Positions 26,395-35,743 of a DNA stretch of 64,000 nt are shown here, one piece after another. Below the pieces are notes generated by a model. The model did not search any database and was not told the DNA's origin. It saw nothing but the letters and a program-made list of their open reading frames with translations. The translations under genes and the position numbers were made by a program. The number at the start of each line of letters is the position of its first letter. The first letter of the stretch is position 1. The stretch comes from Foetidibacter luteolus (GTDB lineage Bacteria > Bacteroidota > Bacteroidia > Chitinophagales > Chitinophagaceae), in the NCBI RefSeq assembly GCF_009650435.1, contig NZ_VVIP01000016.1, positions 1-64,000 on the forward strand, read 5' to 3'.

Positions 26395-26599
26395 CGCATA
26401 TAACGGCCACAGCTTTGCGTTCGACAGGGCATTTGGAAAACGTCCAGCCCGGAACTGCAGCCGATGTAAGTTACTAAAGTTGAAAAATATTCTATTGCTC
26501 ATCTGTGTTCGTTCAGCGGGATATGCCGCTGATAGTAGTACAAAAGACGAGTATATATTCGTCGCCCCCTGCTGACGCAAAACTGAATGTTAGCTGGCG
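26395..26599 (-). repeat. attC-like spacer between units A and B
   Basis: Begins 2 bp after the unit A stop with CGCCAGCTAAC (minus strand) and ends TGTGGCC then GTTATATGCG. 26410-26429 and 26567-26585 are near-complementary (CAGCTTTGCG... against CAGTTTTGCG...), with one extra unpaired base, as in attC hairpins where extrahelical bases set the strand. Confidence 0.65.
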
Positions 26600-26601
26600 T
26601 T

Positions 26602-27171
26602 TTATCTCCTTTTTGTCAGGTAGTAAATTTGGACACTTGGCAACCACAGTTCTTGCATAATTTTTTTAATTGCTTCGGATTTATCCAATCTTATTTCAGA
26701 AGTTATTAAAACACTTGCTGGATTTCCCTCGCCAATACCACCAACATAATAATGCAAATTCTTAGGGTCTGTAATAACAACAAAAGTATCCTTAGGTGCG
26801 TCAATATAATTAATAGCAGAGTCAGTCACACTCTCCAATATTCCTATAGTAAATTGATAAACTTCAATCTCATCTCTTTTGTTAATATGAACGGCACCGC
26901 CTGAAGTAGGATTTGTCCAACTAAAATGTTTTGGCGTAAGTTGCAAATTGTAAATCTCATTTTTTCTTTTTCCCGCTTGCTCGTAAGTGAAAGTTCCAGA
27001 ATTAGGTCGAGGTAGCTCTACAGGCTTGAGTCGAGAAAAATCATAGTTTCTTTTTAATGTGTCTTTAGTTTGGTTGACGGATTTTTTTTGAACAGTAGTT
27101 TGCCCTTTTGAGATATTCACAACAAAAAGAAAACTGAAAGAAAATAATAGTTTAATCATTTGACTGTTCAT
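26602..27171 (-). CDS. Secreted protein of unknown function (unit A)
   Basis: Start taken at 27171 (MNSQMIKLLFSFSFLFVVNI), 24 bp after the 5' core; 27159 is an equally possible start. About 189 residues with a signal peptide ending SKGQ. The mature part contains a short coiled or polar N-region and beta segments (VHINKRDEIEVYQFTIGILE, NLHYYVGGIGEGNPASVLIT). No recognised family. First unit of the array next to sprA. Confidence 0.6.
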   Translation of the reverse strand: MNSQMIKLLFSFSFLFVVNISKGQTTVQKKSVNQTKDTLKRNYDFSRLKPVELPRPNSGTFTYEQAGKRKNEIYNLQLTPKHFSWTNPTSGGAVHINKRDEIEVYQFTIGILESVTDSAINYIDAPKDTFVVITDPKNLHYYVGGIGEGNPASVLITSEIRLDKSEAIKKIMQELWLPSVQIYYLTKRR

Positions 27172-27194
27172 TAATAAGAGGGTGTCCAACAAAA

Positions 27195-27240
27195 TGCCAG
27201 CTAACGTTTGCATTGCCGTATTAGCCGCACAATTAAAAAT
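27195..27240 (-). repeat. Head boundary of the cassette-like array
   Basis: The core GTTAGCTGGCA (minus strand, 27195-27205) is preceded by GCGGCTAATACGGCAATGC. It is the 5' boundary of unit A, and beyond it lie ~400 bp without a gene and then the 3' end of sprA, so no integrase gene sits at the usual place. Confidence 0.5.
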
Positions 27241-27522
27241 ATACAATTCCCTCGTTTTCAATACTGTTTTTATTTCGTTTTTTGTATAGCAGGGTTACGT
27301 CAATGAAAATGCTTAGTAGGGATTTTGCCCGGGCCGAAACCCAGTGAAAAATCGGCTGGGGTAAACTGCGGAAATAAAACTCTGGATGCCCAACGGGATA
27401 CCTTAAGCAAGGCCGTATGTCAGTGGTTACTGTAACAATAGCAAGATTGCTGTTATGCATAGCGGCTTGGCTTTTGCATGCGGGGCGCCATGTTTGTGGG
27501 GCCGGAGGCTGCACAGACCAAG

Positions 27523-27619
27523 GCTACCCGGTGGGAAAAGCCGAATAGCGAATCTAACCGTACAAGAGTGCGACGCAACGATGCTTAATGCTTGTTCCTG
27601 CTGCCGGGCCCATAAAAAT
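27523..27619 (+). repeat. Family R1 dispersed repeat, copy 9
   Basis: CTACCCGGTGGGAAAAGCCG, GTACAAGAGTGCGACGCAAC, tail GCTGCCGGGCCCATAAAAA. Lies just after the stop of sprA; the rest of the 27241-27640 gap shows no gene. Confidence 0.85.
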
Positions 27620-27640
27620 TCCGTTTGCGGTTACAGTCGG

Positions 27641-30600
27641 CTATGGCGCCAGTGATATCCTTATCTGCAACCCGGCCCTGGTATTGGTAATGGGGGCGGA
27701 GGTTGAGATGTAGGGGATAACCCGCTGCTGGTCGAAATAGAATTTGAGGTTTACCCTGTTGTTTAATACATAGTCTATTGAAGGCTGTATAGTAATGATT
27801 TTTTGCCCGCCGGTACTGTAGGCATTGGCCTGGTCCAGCACACTGTTGCTTTGGGTGTCGTCCTGCATGCCGAGGTCAAGGCTGATGTTCATGTCGTTCT
27901 GGGCGTTCTTTTTGGCAAAGGGCAGCTTAAACGGCATGGAGAAATTGCGCAGCCTTATGCTGCCGCCGAATGTCCAGCCGGTGCTCCTTACTTCGCTCAA
28001 CTGGTAGTCTATCAGGCTTAAGCTAAGTGTTCTGCTTTTCTTGTATTCAAAGCGCAGGTTTAACTGGCTGTTGGTAGTTACATCGAAGCCGAACAGCGGT
28101 GCAAACTGCTCCTGTATGGTTATGTTGGGCAGCAGGAAGAACGGAACATAGTTGCCCGAAACGGTATCAATAAAGCTGGGTGCGCCAAAACCAAACCTGT
28201 CCTGGTAGAACAGGGCGCTGGTAAAGCTGTTCATACTAAGCGTGCCGTTGTACCCATGCGTGATGGATATGTTGCTGAAAATACTTTCCAGGAACGGTAT
28301 TCTTGACAAACCTGTATACGTTAACCGCCAGTTAGGTTTGGGCATAATGCTGCGGAAGGGATTGCTTTTTATATTGGGGTTTGACTGGTTGATGAGCCCG
28401 ACAGAATTAGGGTCTTTACCGGTATAGGCCGCCAGGAAGGCGGGTATCAGCACATCCTGCGCATAACGGCCATAACCCGCTGCATAACCATCCGCGGTAA
28501 ACTTCTGGTTATCGGGCAGTGACTGCCAGTAGGGGTTGTTGTTGGCCAGCCTGCGGGAAAGTGTATTGCGGTAATCCTGGAACTTGTTGAACGTAGCGGA
28601 AACTTCTGTTGGCTTAAACTTCTCGAACATGGTGCCGAAACTGATGTAGCTTACGCTAAATCCGCCGCTGGCGTAAGGGGAGAGGTGGCCAAAGTTGTTG
28701 CCGGTGCCTGTAGTGTCTTTAAACAATTCTGTATAATCTTTGGAGAAAGACTTGTCCAGGTTAAGGTCTATAATCAGTTCCCTTACCGGCTCAAGCTGTG
28801 CGGTAAGGCTAATCTTTTGTTCAAAGTTTTGCCTGAACATAAGGTTGAACGTGCTATCCCGTGTAAGCACGCCCTGCCTTGCTTTCTGGTTAAGCCAGGC
28901 GGTATCGGGCTGTTTGCCGAATACATAGCCCAGGCCCGGCTGCATGCTGGCCCAGTTTTGCCCAAGTGCCCTTGTACTGTCTGTATAGCCGGGTATGCGG
29001 CTGCTGTAATTTTCTGAGTAATTAACAGCGGCGCGTTTAACCATGGTAATTAACCTGCCGCCTGCCCTTGCAAAACCGTTCATATCGGCCGGCTGGGTGC
29101 GGGCTGCTTCGCGTTTGGCTTTGCGGCCATCGCGTTTTAACTGCCGCCATTTGCGCAGTGCTTCTCTTTTTGCTTTCCCTTTCAGGCCCTTCACCACTTT
29201 GTCCCGGCTGGGTATGGTATCCCACCAGTTGTTGGCATTATCTGTTTGCGGAAGGTTGTTGTTCTGGGCAGTACTGTCTTTGGGCGCCCGTGGCAATGCC
29301 GGCTGGTTGGCAGCATCCAAAAAGCGGGATTTGCTGTACAGCCTGGTAAAATCAAATTCTGCTGTAAGGTTGTTTTGCTGGCCATTTTCTATGGTATTGC
29401 CCAGGTTAAGGGCCAGCAGGCTGGCGCCTATCCAGTTATAGTTGGTGCTGTAGCTGTACCGGGCGGTAATCCAGTCTGTAAGCGGTAATTTGTTTAAAGG
29501 CAGGTTATAGCTAAGGATGGCCCGTTGCTGGTATAGGGTATTTCTGCCGCCTTTGAAGAAGTTGCGGCGGATGGAATCCCGCTTTTCCTTGGTGTCAATT
29601 TTTCCGAATGGCTCATCTACCCTGGCAAAGTTGGTAGCGCTGAAGTCCAGGTTAAGCGACCGGGTTAAATCCCAGCGCATGTTATAATACCTGTCGAATG
29701 TGAAGTATTTGTCGTAGGTAGTATCCACCCTTTCCACCTTACTGTCAAACGTATTGATAATGCGGGGGGTGTACTGGCCGTATTGTCGGTTAACATCTGC
29801 CCTGAAGCCCAGCAGCGAGGGTACGGGGTTGAGGTTAAAATCCCTCACCAGGTCAAGCCACTTGCTTTTGCTTTTTATCATCCTCTTAAAGGGCTCAAAA
29901 TACTTTGCTTCACCATTGTAGGTATAGCCCAGCCCGAAGCGGTGTTTAACAATGCTGTTCAGCAGTATCAGGGGGTTGGTTTGCTCGGTGCTGGTATAGG
30001 AGTAGCTGAAGTCGAAATTGCTGATGCTCCACAGCTTTTTCTTAACCGCGTTTTGGCCGAAGCGCAGGTTGGTAAGGTTAAATGTTTTAATGGTAAGCTG
30101 GTCAAGGCCCACATCTTTGATAGAATCGCGTGTTCTTTTATCTACAGCGGAATTAAGTTTGTACTTAAATAATACATCCTGGTCATAGGGATCGTATTGC
30201 GGTGTAAGGATGGTGCGGTTAATGCTGGCATAGATGGGGATGGTAGCGCCGATGCCTTTGGGTAAAAGCCTGCCGGCATCAATGTTTAAGGCGGCATCGT
30301 ACTGCAGCATGTTTTCCCTGGCCCTTTCGTTTACACGTTGTTCCAGCGTACCAAAGCCCTGCGTGTAGGTGTTGGCCGAAACAGAGAAAGTGCCCAGGTC
30401 TGCAAGCTGTATGTCCATTCTGCCCAGGGCTGCCCATCCGCCGTTCTCAGAAAGTTTGGACAACCTTAATTCGTTCACCCACACTTCTGTATTGATGGGG
30501 GCCGACACGTTGCCGTTTTTGGCGTTTTCCACGCCTACAAGGAAGCCGCTTACCTCGCCCAGGTTGGGGTTGCCACGCACTGAAAATGTTTTTGTGCCAA

Positions 30601-33600
30601 TCACTTCCCGGTAAATCTGGTTAATATCCGCGCCATTGGTATTGCGCCGCAACTTAAGCTGTACCAGTTCCTGCAGGTCAAAATCCAGGTTATTGTCGGC
30701 GGGCCATATTTCCTCGGCAGAAGGGTTAACGCCCGGGGCGGTGATGCGTAACGGGATTTTTATCTCGTAATAGTTGTTCAAGAAGTCCTGGCCTATCCTT
30801 ATTACGGCATTAATGTCGCCATCGTTAAGGGTTTGACCGATGAATGCTTCCGCATGCAGGAACATGGAGAGTTTGCCGTATTGGCGCATATCCAGGTTCA
30901 ATGTTTTAAATACAGCCCTGGCGTCGCCTTCAGCCAGGTTGGATATTTTAAGGCTCATGGCCTGCTCGTTCTGCAGCAGGTTTACGCCGTTGTTGCTCAG
31001 CATTTGCACACGCTCGATACCGGGCGGTATTTTGTAGGGTATAGGCTGGCGGCTGCTGTTGTCTTCCAGGTTTACTGCCAGCACATTGTTAGTAGTGGCG
31101 GAGTTGGCCGGCAGTGTTTTGTAAGCGCCTATGGTATCCAGTTCGTAAGCAAAGCTTCTCCACTGGTTGCGTACCAGGTCAAACCGGGCAAAACGCAGGG
31201 TAACAGAATCTTCAAACCCTGTCATGTAAAGCCTTATAAAGCGTATGGATTTAAAGTCGGGTATATTGCCCACCTTATTGGTAAAATCTTTAATGGGCAC
31301 ACGGAACAGGTACCATTCTTCGGGCTTGTTGGCGCCATTGGCCAGCCTGGGCACTACCACCCTGGTATCGGTGATGTATTTGGTAAGCCCGGTTGACATA
31401 CCAGGTCTCAGGTCAATTTCATATTCATAATATTCTTCGGTTTCATTAAGGGTATTATCCCGGTTAAGGTCTTCATTGTCCGGGTACATGGTGGCGGCAG
31501 GGGTAAACTGGGAAATATCAGAAGATGCCACCGGGGAGTTGCCCTGCGGGTTATTGAAGTTTTTATAGCGGCCCAGTATGTTGGTTTTATTTTGGTCGTA
31601 CACGGCATCCCTGTACCAGCGGTAGTCGTCGTTGGATGGGTCTTGCTGTGCCTGTCTTACTACCAGCGAATTAGCCCCGAAATTTGTTTGCAGCAGGTTA
31701 AGGTAGTCAGACCGTCTTACCGTTTCGCTGTCATTGTTCATACCGTCAAAGCCCAAATCCTGGAAAGGCCTGTCGGCAGGGTCGTTGCTGAAGGCCTGGG
31801 TTATTTGTATGGGGTTAACCGGCGTGCGGCCCCAGGCGGAGCTATTGTCTACCGCTGAAGGCTGGTTGGGTGTATTCAGGCCGTTTTCGTAAAAGCGTTG
31901 CCCGTCTTTCAACACATCTTCGCTTATGTTGCCCAGGTTAAGGTACAGCTTACCGCCTGTAGCGGCCGGCCTGTCAATAAACGGGTTTTGCAGCCAGAAC
32001 TCTACATATTCCACGTTGCCTGTTTCAAAATCGGTTTGGTCTATGTTGCGCATAATACCTGCCCATTTGTCCCTTGGCTGTATAAACCGGCCCTGGTCGT
32101 CAATAGAAGCCCTGGAGGCTTCATAGTTGTAGGGGCCTCTCTCTTTGGGGTAGTAGGTCAGGTCAAAGGTGGAGGTTTGTACATCCGTAAGGTTAGTGGT
32201 GCGTTGCGGGAAAAGCTCATTGGTAAATACGGCACGTACCCTGGGGTCGCTCAATGCCTCCAGGTCGCCCTTCAGCGGGTTGTTATTGCTGGTTTTGTCC
32301 TGCAATATAGGCTCAATATTGTACCATGCCAGCTTGGCCCGGCGCTTGCCGTAGTCAAGGTTGTTGGTTAAAGTGCCTTCCGGAAACAGGCCGTTACCCT
32401 GTGGCACAGAGGCCAGTGTCCAGGAAATAAAGGGAAAACGCAGGTCAATACTGCTGCGGGTACCTTCAAAATCATCAATGTAAATAAGCCCGTCTTCGCC
32501 GGAACCAATCTGTGATGGGTGGCCGGGTTTTAGTGCCGCGAATTCTCCGTAAGCGGTAATGGTACTTTGCGCGGTGGTTGAGTAAAACGGTAATTTATCC
32601 AGCAACCTTGTAAGGAATGGCGCCTCGGAGCGGTAGCTGAAGTCAAGCCCATACATGGTGTTGCGGATGGGGTCTTCGCCATAGTTCATCTTGGTAAAGA
32701 ACGGCCGTTCTGCCAGCCTTACCATGGTACCGCCCAGGGCCAGCTTTTTGTTTACCTGGTAATCCAGCCGCAGGCCCATAAAGGTCCGCTGCTGCAGGCC
32801 AAAATTGGCGTTATTTTCAAACTGTACCTGTACAGGCACCCCGGAGTTGATAATGGCCTGGTTAATTACCTTAAGTGTACCCAGGTTATAGTCTATAATA
32901 TAGTCCACGTTTTCCTGCAGTACCTGCCCGCCGGCGGTGGCGGTAACAGAACCCTGCGGTATGTTAAAGGCCCCCAGGTAAATATCTGTATTGGAGCTGC
33001 CCTTGGCCGTGCCCTGCGCTACAAAACGGTTAAGGTTGGCATAGGTTTGGGCTATGGCCTTAATGGTATCGTAAAGGGCGTAGAAAAGGTATTTGTTTTT
33101 TATGTCCTGCGGCTGGCCCTGGAATGCCAGGGAATCAAGATCCCGCCCAAAAGGTTCCAGTACCGGGAAGATGATTTTACCCTGTTGGGACAGAATGGTA
33201 AACCCTTCCACAAAGTCATACTGGCCATCTGGTAATGGGTCGTTGCGGTTATTAAGCCTGTCAAGGTTAAGCAGAGACAATATAGGCCGGCCCAGGGCTT
33301 CCGGCGAAGCTTCCGGCAGGTAACGTTTGGTGCCGCCGCTGGGTTCCTGGTACAGGATGTTGAGTTTAAAATCCTGCTGGGTAAGGCCGGTAACGTCCAG
33401 TGAGTAGACGTTCTTCATCATCAAATCCCAGATGGGCAACGTGGTGCGCTGGGATGTTGCTTTCAGCAACTTTAAGAACAGCACTTTTTGTACGCCTTTG
33501 GTTGAGTCCACATTAATATCCTGGGAAAACTCACCTACCTGGTACACTTTACCGTTGTAAGTGTATTGGTAAGCTACACCCAGTACCTCATCCGGCTGCA

Positions 33601-34954
33601 GTTGTATGTTTAGCGAAATAAAGCCTGCCTGCTGGTTGAAAAAGTATTCATTGGGGCTAAGCTTGCGGGCAAAGGTTTTTTCATAATCCTGCACCGGGCT
33701 AAGACCGTGTGCCAGTAAAGCTGAGTTAATGAGGGATGGGTTGCGGTTGGCCTGGCTGCCAATAAGAAAACTGTACAGGTCGTTGGAGCCATTGTCCGGT
33801 AACTGGTTGGATGTAAGCGGCCGGTTAACCGGGTTCCATGGCTGGTTTTCACCCAGGTCCATTAAACCTACCACCGTTCTTATGGATGTATCAGTACCTG
33901 TTCTGTTGGTAACCCAAGCCTCCATTCTCAATATCTGCACCTGGCTGTTAACCACGGGTAGGTTGGCCATGGTTTTGTTGTAATTATTACGGAAATACTG
34001 GGCCAGTAAAAAGTGCTTGTTCTCGTCATAATCGTCCAGCTTCTTGTTAATCTGCTGAGATACGCCACCGCCCTGCAGGTTCAGGCTCTGCCGCTGTGCC
34101 CTTTGCGTAGCCAGTGCCGTTGTTATAAATAATTTGCCAAACTGTAACTGGGTTTTTAAACCAAAAAGGCTTTGTGTGCTTGGTATTAATGTACCCTTTG
34201 ACTGGAAGGAGATATTACCTGCTTCAATGGATTTGATGATTTCGTCATCCATGCCTTTGTAATCCAGCTTTAACTGGTTTTCAAAGTCAAAGTTGGCCAA
34301 AGTGTTGTAGCTGATGGGCAGTTTAAGCTTGTCGCCAATATTGCCAATAACGTTCAGGTTGGCGTTCATGTCAAAATCAAAGCCGCCGTTTTTGCGTGCC
34401 CTCTCCGGCAGGGTAGGGTTTTTTATGTTTTGGCCCTGGTAGCCAATCATAATGTCCACATTGCCCTGTGGTTTAATATCCACTTTCAAACCGTTTGGCC
34501 CAAGACCAAAAAGCCTGTCAAACAGTTTGTCGTACACCTTCATCTTAGGGCGGGTAATTTTTTGGTTAAGCAGGCTTAACGTTTGCGCCCTTTTATTAAA
34601 ATAGTCTATTTCATCGTTGCGGCCCTGTATGCGCAATAATTCATCAAGTGTAAGGTAAGTGGGCTTGCGGTAGTAGGTATTGCCTATTTTTTCAACAATG
34701 TAGTATTGTTTGGTAACAGGGTCGTATTGTATGTCCTGTTTAATAAAGCTGGTATCGTTCAGGTAAAAAGGGTTCCTGTTCTTCCAGCTAAAACGGTCGC
34801 CACGGCGGTCCTTCAGCGGGTAACGCAGTGTGTCTGATCCCTTTTTGGCAGTTGTATCGGCCTGCTGCTGTTGCTGCGCAAACACGGTAACGCATGATAC
34901 ACTTCCGAAAGTTATCAGAACAAATAAGCAAAGGATATTACGTATATGGGTCAA
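27641..34954 (-). CDS. sprA: Cell-surface protein SprA, type IX secretion translocon
   Basis: A 2437-residue outer-membrane protein with an N-terminal signal (NILCLFVLITFGSVSC, then FAQQQQQ). Size and repeated transmembrane beta-strand segments fit SprA/Sov, the very large single-chain beta-barrel that forms the type IX secretion pore in Bacteroidota. Recognisable stretches are NPTLPERARKNGGFDFDMNA in the N-terminal domain and VDYVLNNRVNLKFYFDQQR at the C-terminus. It is needed to secrete CTD-tagged proteins and for gliding in gliding species. ruvA precedes it by 47 bp, as in many Bacteroidota. No frameshift seen. Confidence 0.95.
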   Translation of the reverse strand: MTHIRNILCLFVLITFGSVSCVTVFAQQQQQADTTAKKGSDTLRYPLKDRRGDRFSWKNRNPFYLNDTSFIKQDIQYDPVTKQYYIVEKIGNTYYRKPTYLTLDELLRIQGRNDEIDYFNKRAQTLSLLNQKITRPKMKVYDKLFDRLFGLGPNGLKVDIKPQGNVDIMIGYQGQNIKNPTLPERARKNGGFDFDMNANLNVIGNIGDKLKLPISYNTLANFDFENQLKLDYKGMDDEIIKSIEAGNISFQSKGTLIPSTQSLFGLKTQLQFGKLFITTALATQRAQRQSLNLQGGGVSQQINKKLDDYDENKHFLLAQYFRNNYNKTMANLPVVNSQVQILRMEAWVTNRTGTDTSIRTVVGLMDLGENQPWNPVNRPLTSNQLPDNGSNDLYSFLIGSQANRNPSLINSALLAHGLSPVQDYEKTFARKLSPNEYFFNQQAGFISLNIQLQPDEVLGVAYQYTYNGKVYQVGEFSQDINVDSTKGVQKVLFLKLLKATSQRTTLPIWDLMMKNVYSLDVTGLTQQDFKLNILYQEPSGGTKRYLPEASPEALGRPILSLLNLDRLNNRNDPLPDGQYDFVEGFTILSQQGKIIFPVLEPFGRDLDSLAFQGQPQDIKNKYLFYALYDTIKAIAQTYANLNRFVAQGTAKGSSNTDIYLGAFNIPQGSVTATAGGQVLQENVDYIIDYNLGTLKVINQAIINSGVPVQVQFENNANFGLQQRTFMGLRLDYQVNKKLALGGTMVRLAERPFFTKMNYGEDPIRNTMYGLDFSYRSEAPFLTRLLDKLPFYSTTAQSTITAYGEFAALKPGHPSQIGSGEDGLIYIDDFEGTRSSIDLRFPFISWTLASVPQGNGLFPEGTLTNNLDYGKRRAKLAWYNIEPILQDKTSNNNPLKGDLEALSDPRVRAVFTNELFPQRTTNLTDVQTSTFDLTYYPKERGPYNYEASRASIDDQGRFIQPRDKWAGIMRNIDQTDFETGNVEYVEFWLQNPFIDRPAATGGKLYLNLGNISEDVLKDGQRFYENGLNTPNQPSAVDNSSAWGRTPVNPIQITQAFSNDPADRPFQDLGFDGMNNDSETVRRSDYLNLLQTNFGANSLVVRQAQQDPSNDDYRWYRDAVYDQNKTNILGRYKNFNNPQGNSPVASSDISQFTPAATMYPDNEDLNRDNTLNETEEYYEYEIDLRPGMSTGLTKYITDTRVVVPRLANGANKPEEWYLFRVPIKDFTNKVGNIPDFKSIRFIRLYMTGFEDSVTLRFARFDLVRNQWRSFAYELDTIGAYKTLPANSATTNNVLAVNLEDNSSRQPIPYKIPPGIERVQMLSNNGVNLLQNEQAMSLKISNLAEGDARAVFKTLNLDMRQYGKLSMFLHAEAFIGQTLNDGDINAVIRIGQDFLNNYYEIKIPLRITAPGVNPSAEEIWPADNNLDFDLQELVQLKLRRNTNGADINQIYREVIGTKTFSVRGNPNLGEVSGFLVGVENAKNGNVSAPINTEVWVNELRLSKLSENGGWAALGRMDIQLADLGTFSVSANTYTQGFGTLEQRVNERARENMLQYDAALNIDAGRLLPKGIGATIPIYASINRTILTPQYDPYDQDVLFKYKLNSAVDKRTRDSIKDVGLDQLTIKTFNLTNLRFGQNAVKKKLWSISNFDFSYSYTSTEQTNPLILLNSIVKHRFGLGYTYNGEAKYFEPFKRMIKSKSKWLDLVRDFNLNPVPSLLGFRADVNRQYGQYTPRIINTFDSKVERVDTTYDKYFTFDRYYNMRWDLTRSLNLDFSATNFARVDEPFGKIDTKEKRDSIRRNFFKGGRNTLYQQRAILSYNLPLNKLPLTDWITARYSYSTNYNWIGASLLALNLGNTIENGQQNNLTAEFDFTRLYSKSRFLDAANQPALPRAPKDSTAQNNNLPQTDNANNWWDTIPSRDKVVKGLKGKAKREALRKWRQLKRDGRKAKREAARTQPADMNGFARAGGRLITMVKRAAVNYSENYSSRIPGYTDSTRALGQNWASMQPGLGYVFGKQPDTAWLNQKARQGVLTRDSTFNLMFRQNFEQKISLTAQLEPVRELIIDLNLDKSFSKDYTELFKDTTGTGNNFGHLSPYASGGFSVSYISFGTMFEKFKPTEVSATFNKFQDYRNTLSRRLANNNPYWQSLPDNQKFTADGYAAGYGRYAQDVLIPAFLAAYTGKDPNSVGLINQSNPNIKSNPFRSIMPKPNWRLTYTGLSRIPFLESIFSNISITHGYNGTLSMNSFTSALFYQDRFGFGAPSFIDTVSGNYVPFFLLPNITIQEQFAPLFGFDVTTNSQLNLRFEYKKSRTLSLSLIDYQLSEVRSTGWTFGGSIRLRNFSMPFKLPFAKKNAQNDMNISLDLGMQDDTQSNSVLDQANAYSTGGQKIITIQPSIDYVLNNRVNLKFYFDQQRVIPYISTSAPITNTRAGLQIRISLAP

Positions 34955-35001
34955 TTTTCGTCAGCTCTGGTTACGTAGAAGTATCTTCAAATGCGATAGT
35001 A

Positions 35002-35586
35002 TTATAGGTTTTTCAATGCCAATTTAATAATTTCTTCCAGTGATAAAGAGCGATCCGGAACATTTAATACCTTTTTCAGCGCTGTTTCCGCTGCCGGCCT
35101 GGCAATACCAAGCGCAAGCAGCGCCTGTAAAGCATCCTGTTCCTGTGTGCGTATTGGCTGCATTCCTGTAAAAGTTTCCTGGCTGTGTTTGCCAAGTTTG
35201 TCTTTCAGTTCAAGAATAAGCCTTTCCGCCGTTTTTTTGCCAATGCCTTTAATGCCTTCCAGTTGTTTGGCATTGCTTTGCACAATGGCTTTAATAATTT
35301 CATCGGGTTTCATGCCGCTCAACATCATCCTGGCCGTGGATGCTCCCACGCCAGACACGCTGATCAACTGTAAAAACAGTTCTTTTTCCGTTTGCTCAAA
35401 AAAACCATAGAGGGTTTGAGCGTTTTCGGTGATATGGAGGTATGTAAATAACTGTCCTTCTTCTGCCCCGCTGATAGCCGAGTAGGTATTCAGGCTAACC
35501 TGTAAGTCATATCCAACGCCATTCACATCAACTATTACCTGTGCCGGGGATTTCCGTGCAAATTTTCCTCTAACAAAAGCTATCAT
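35002..35586 (-). CDS. ruvA: Holliday junction branch migration complex subunit RuvA
   Basis: A 194-residue protein of normal length. The N-terminal OB-fold starts MIAFVRGKFARKSPAQVIVDV, the two helix-hairpin-helix motifs are visible (LISVSGVGASTARMMLSGM and LEGIKGIGKKTAERLILELK), and the C-terminal domain ~150-194 binds RuvB. RuvA tetramers hold Holliday junctions during recombination repair. It lies directly upstream of sprA and is probably co-transcribed with it. Confidence 0.97.
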   Translation of the reverse strand: MIAFVRGKFARKSPAQVIVDVNGVGYDLQVSLNTYSAISGAEEGQLFTYLHITENAQTLYGFFEQTEKELFLQLISVSGVGASTARMMLSGMKPDEIIKAIVQSNAKQLEGIKGIGKKTAERLILELKDKLGKHSQETFTGMQPIRTQEQDALQALLALGIARPAAETALKKVLNVPDRSLSLEEIIKLALKNL

Positions 35587-35600
35587 AACGTATAGGGAAT

Positions 35601-35608
35601 CAAAAGTA
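35601..35608 (-). promoter_or_regulatory. Probable -7 element for ruvA-sprA
   Basis: On the minus strand TACTTTTG matches the Bacteroidota TAnnTTTG element, 15 bp before the ruvA ATG. The -33 element is not clear. Confidence 0.45.
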
Positions 35609-35743
35609 TAAATTTAAATTTAACATTTTCTATTTTTTTGGTGTAAAGCCCCAGCCATCTATTGTAAGGGTAATTTGGATAGACGAGTAGCCATATCGGC
35701 ATGCGTTTATACCTATACTACACACCGCATAAAATTGTGTAAA

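Larger units (their letters stand above)
19524..27205 (-). mobile_element. Putative gene-cassette array without integrase (CALIN-like)
   Basis: All eight genes in this block lie on the minus strand as units separated by long palindromic spacers. For four successive units the 10 bases at the 5' boundary are complementary to the 10 bases at the end of that unit: 27195-27205 with 26589-26599 (GTTAGCTGGC, identical), 26395-26404 with 25269-25278 (GTTATATGCG, identical), 25080-25089 with 24433-24442 (one mismatch), 23999-24008 with 22740-22749 (one mismatch). Each coding region begins 7-90 bp after its boundary. No tyrosine recombinase is visible. Genes C, B and A are AT-rich relative to flanking core genes, as expected for acquired DNA. 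Confidence 0.6.

Noticed and set aside
27233..27514. 93-codon frame next to sprA
   Set aside because: Overlaps the array head and spacer DNA, no protein-like pattern.
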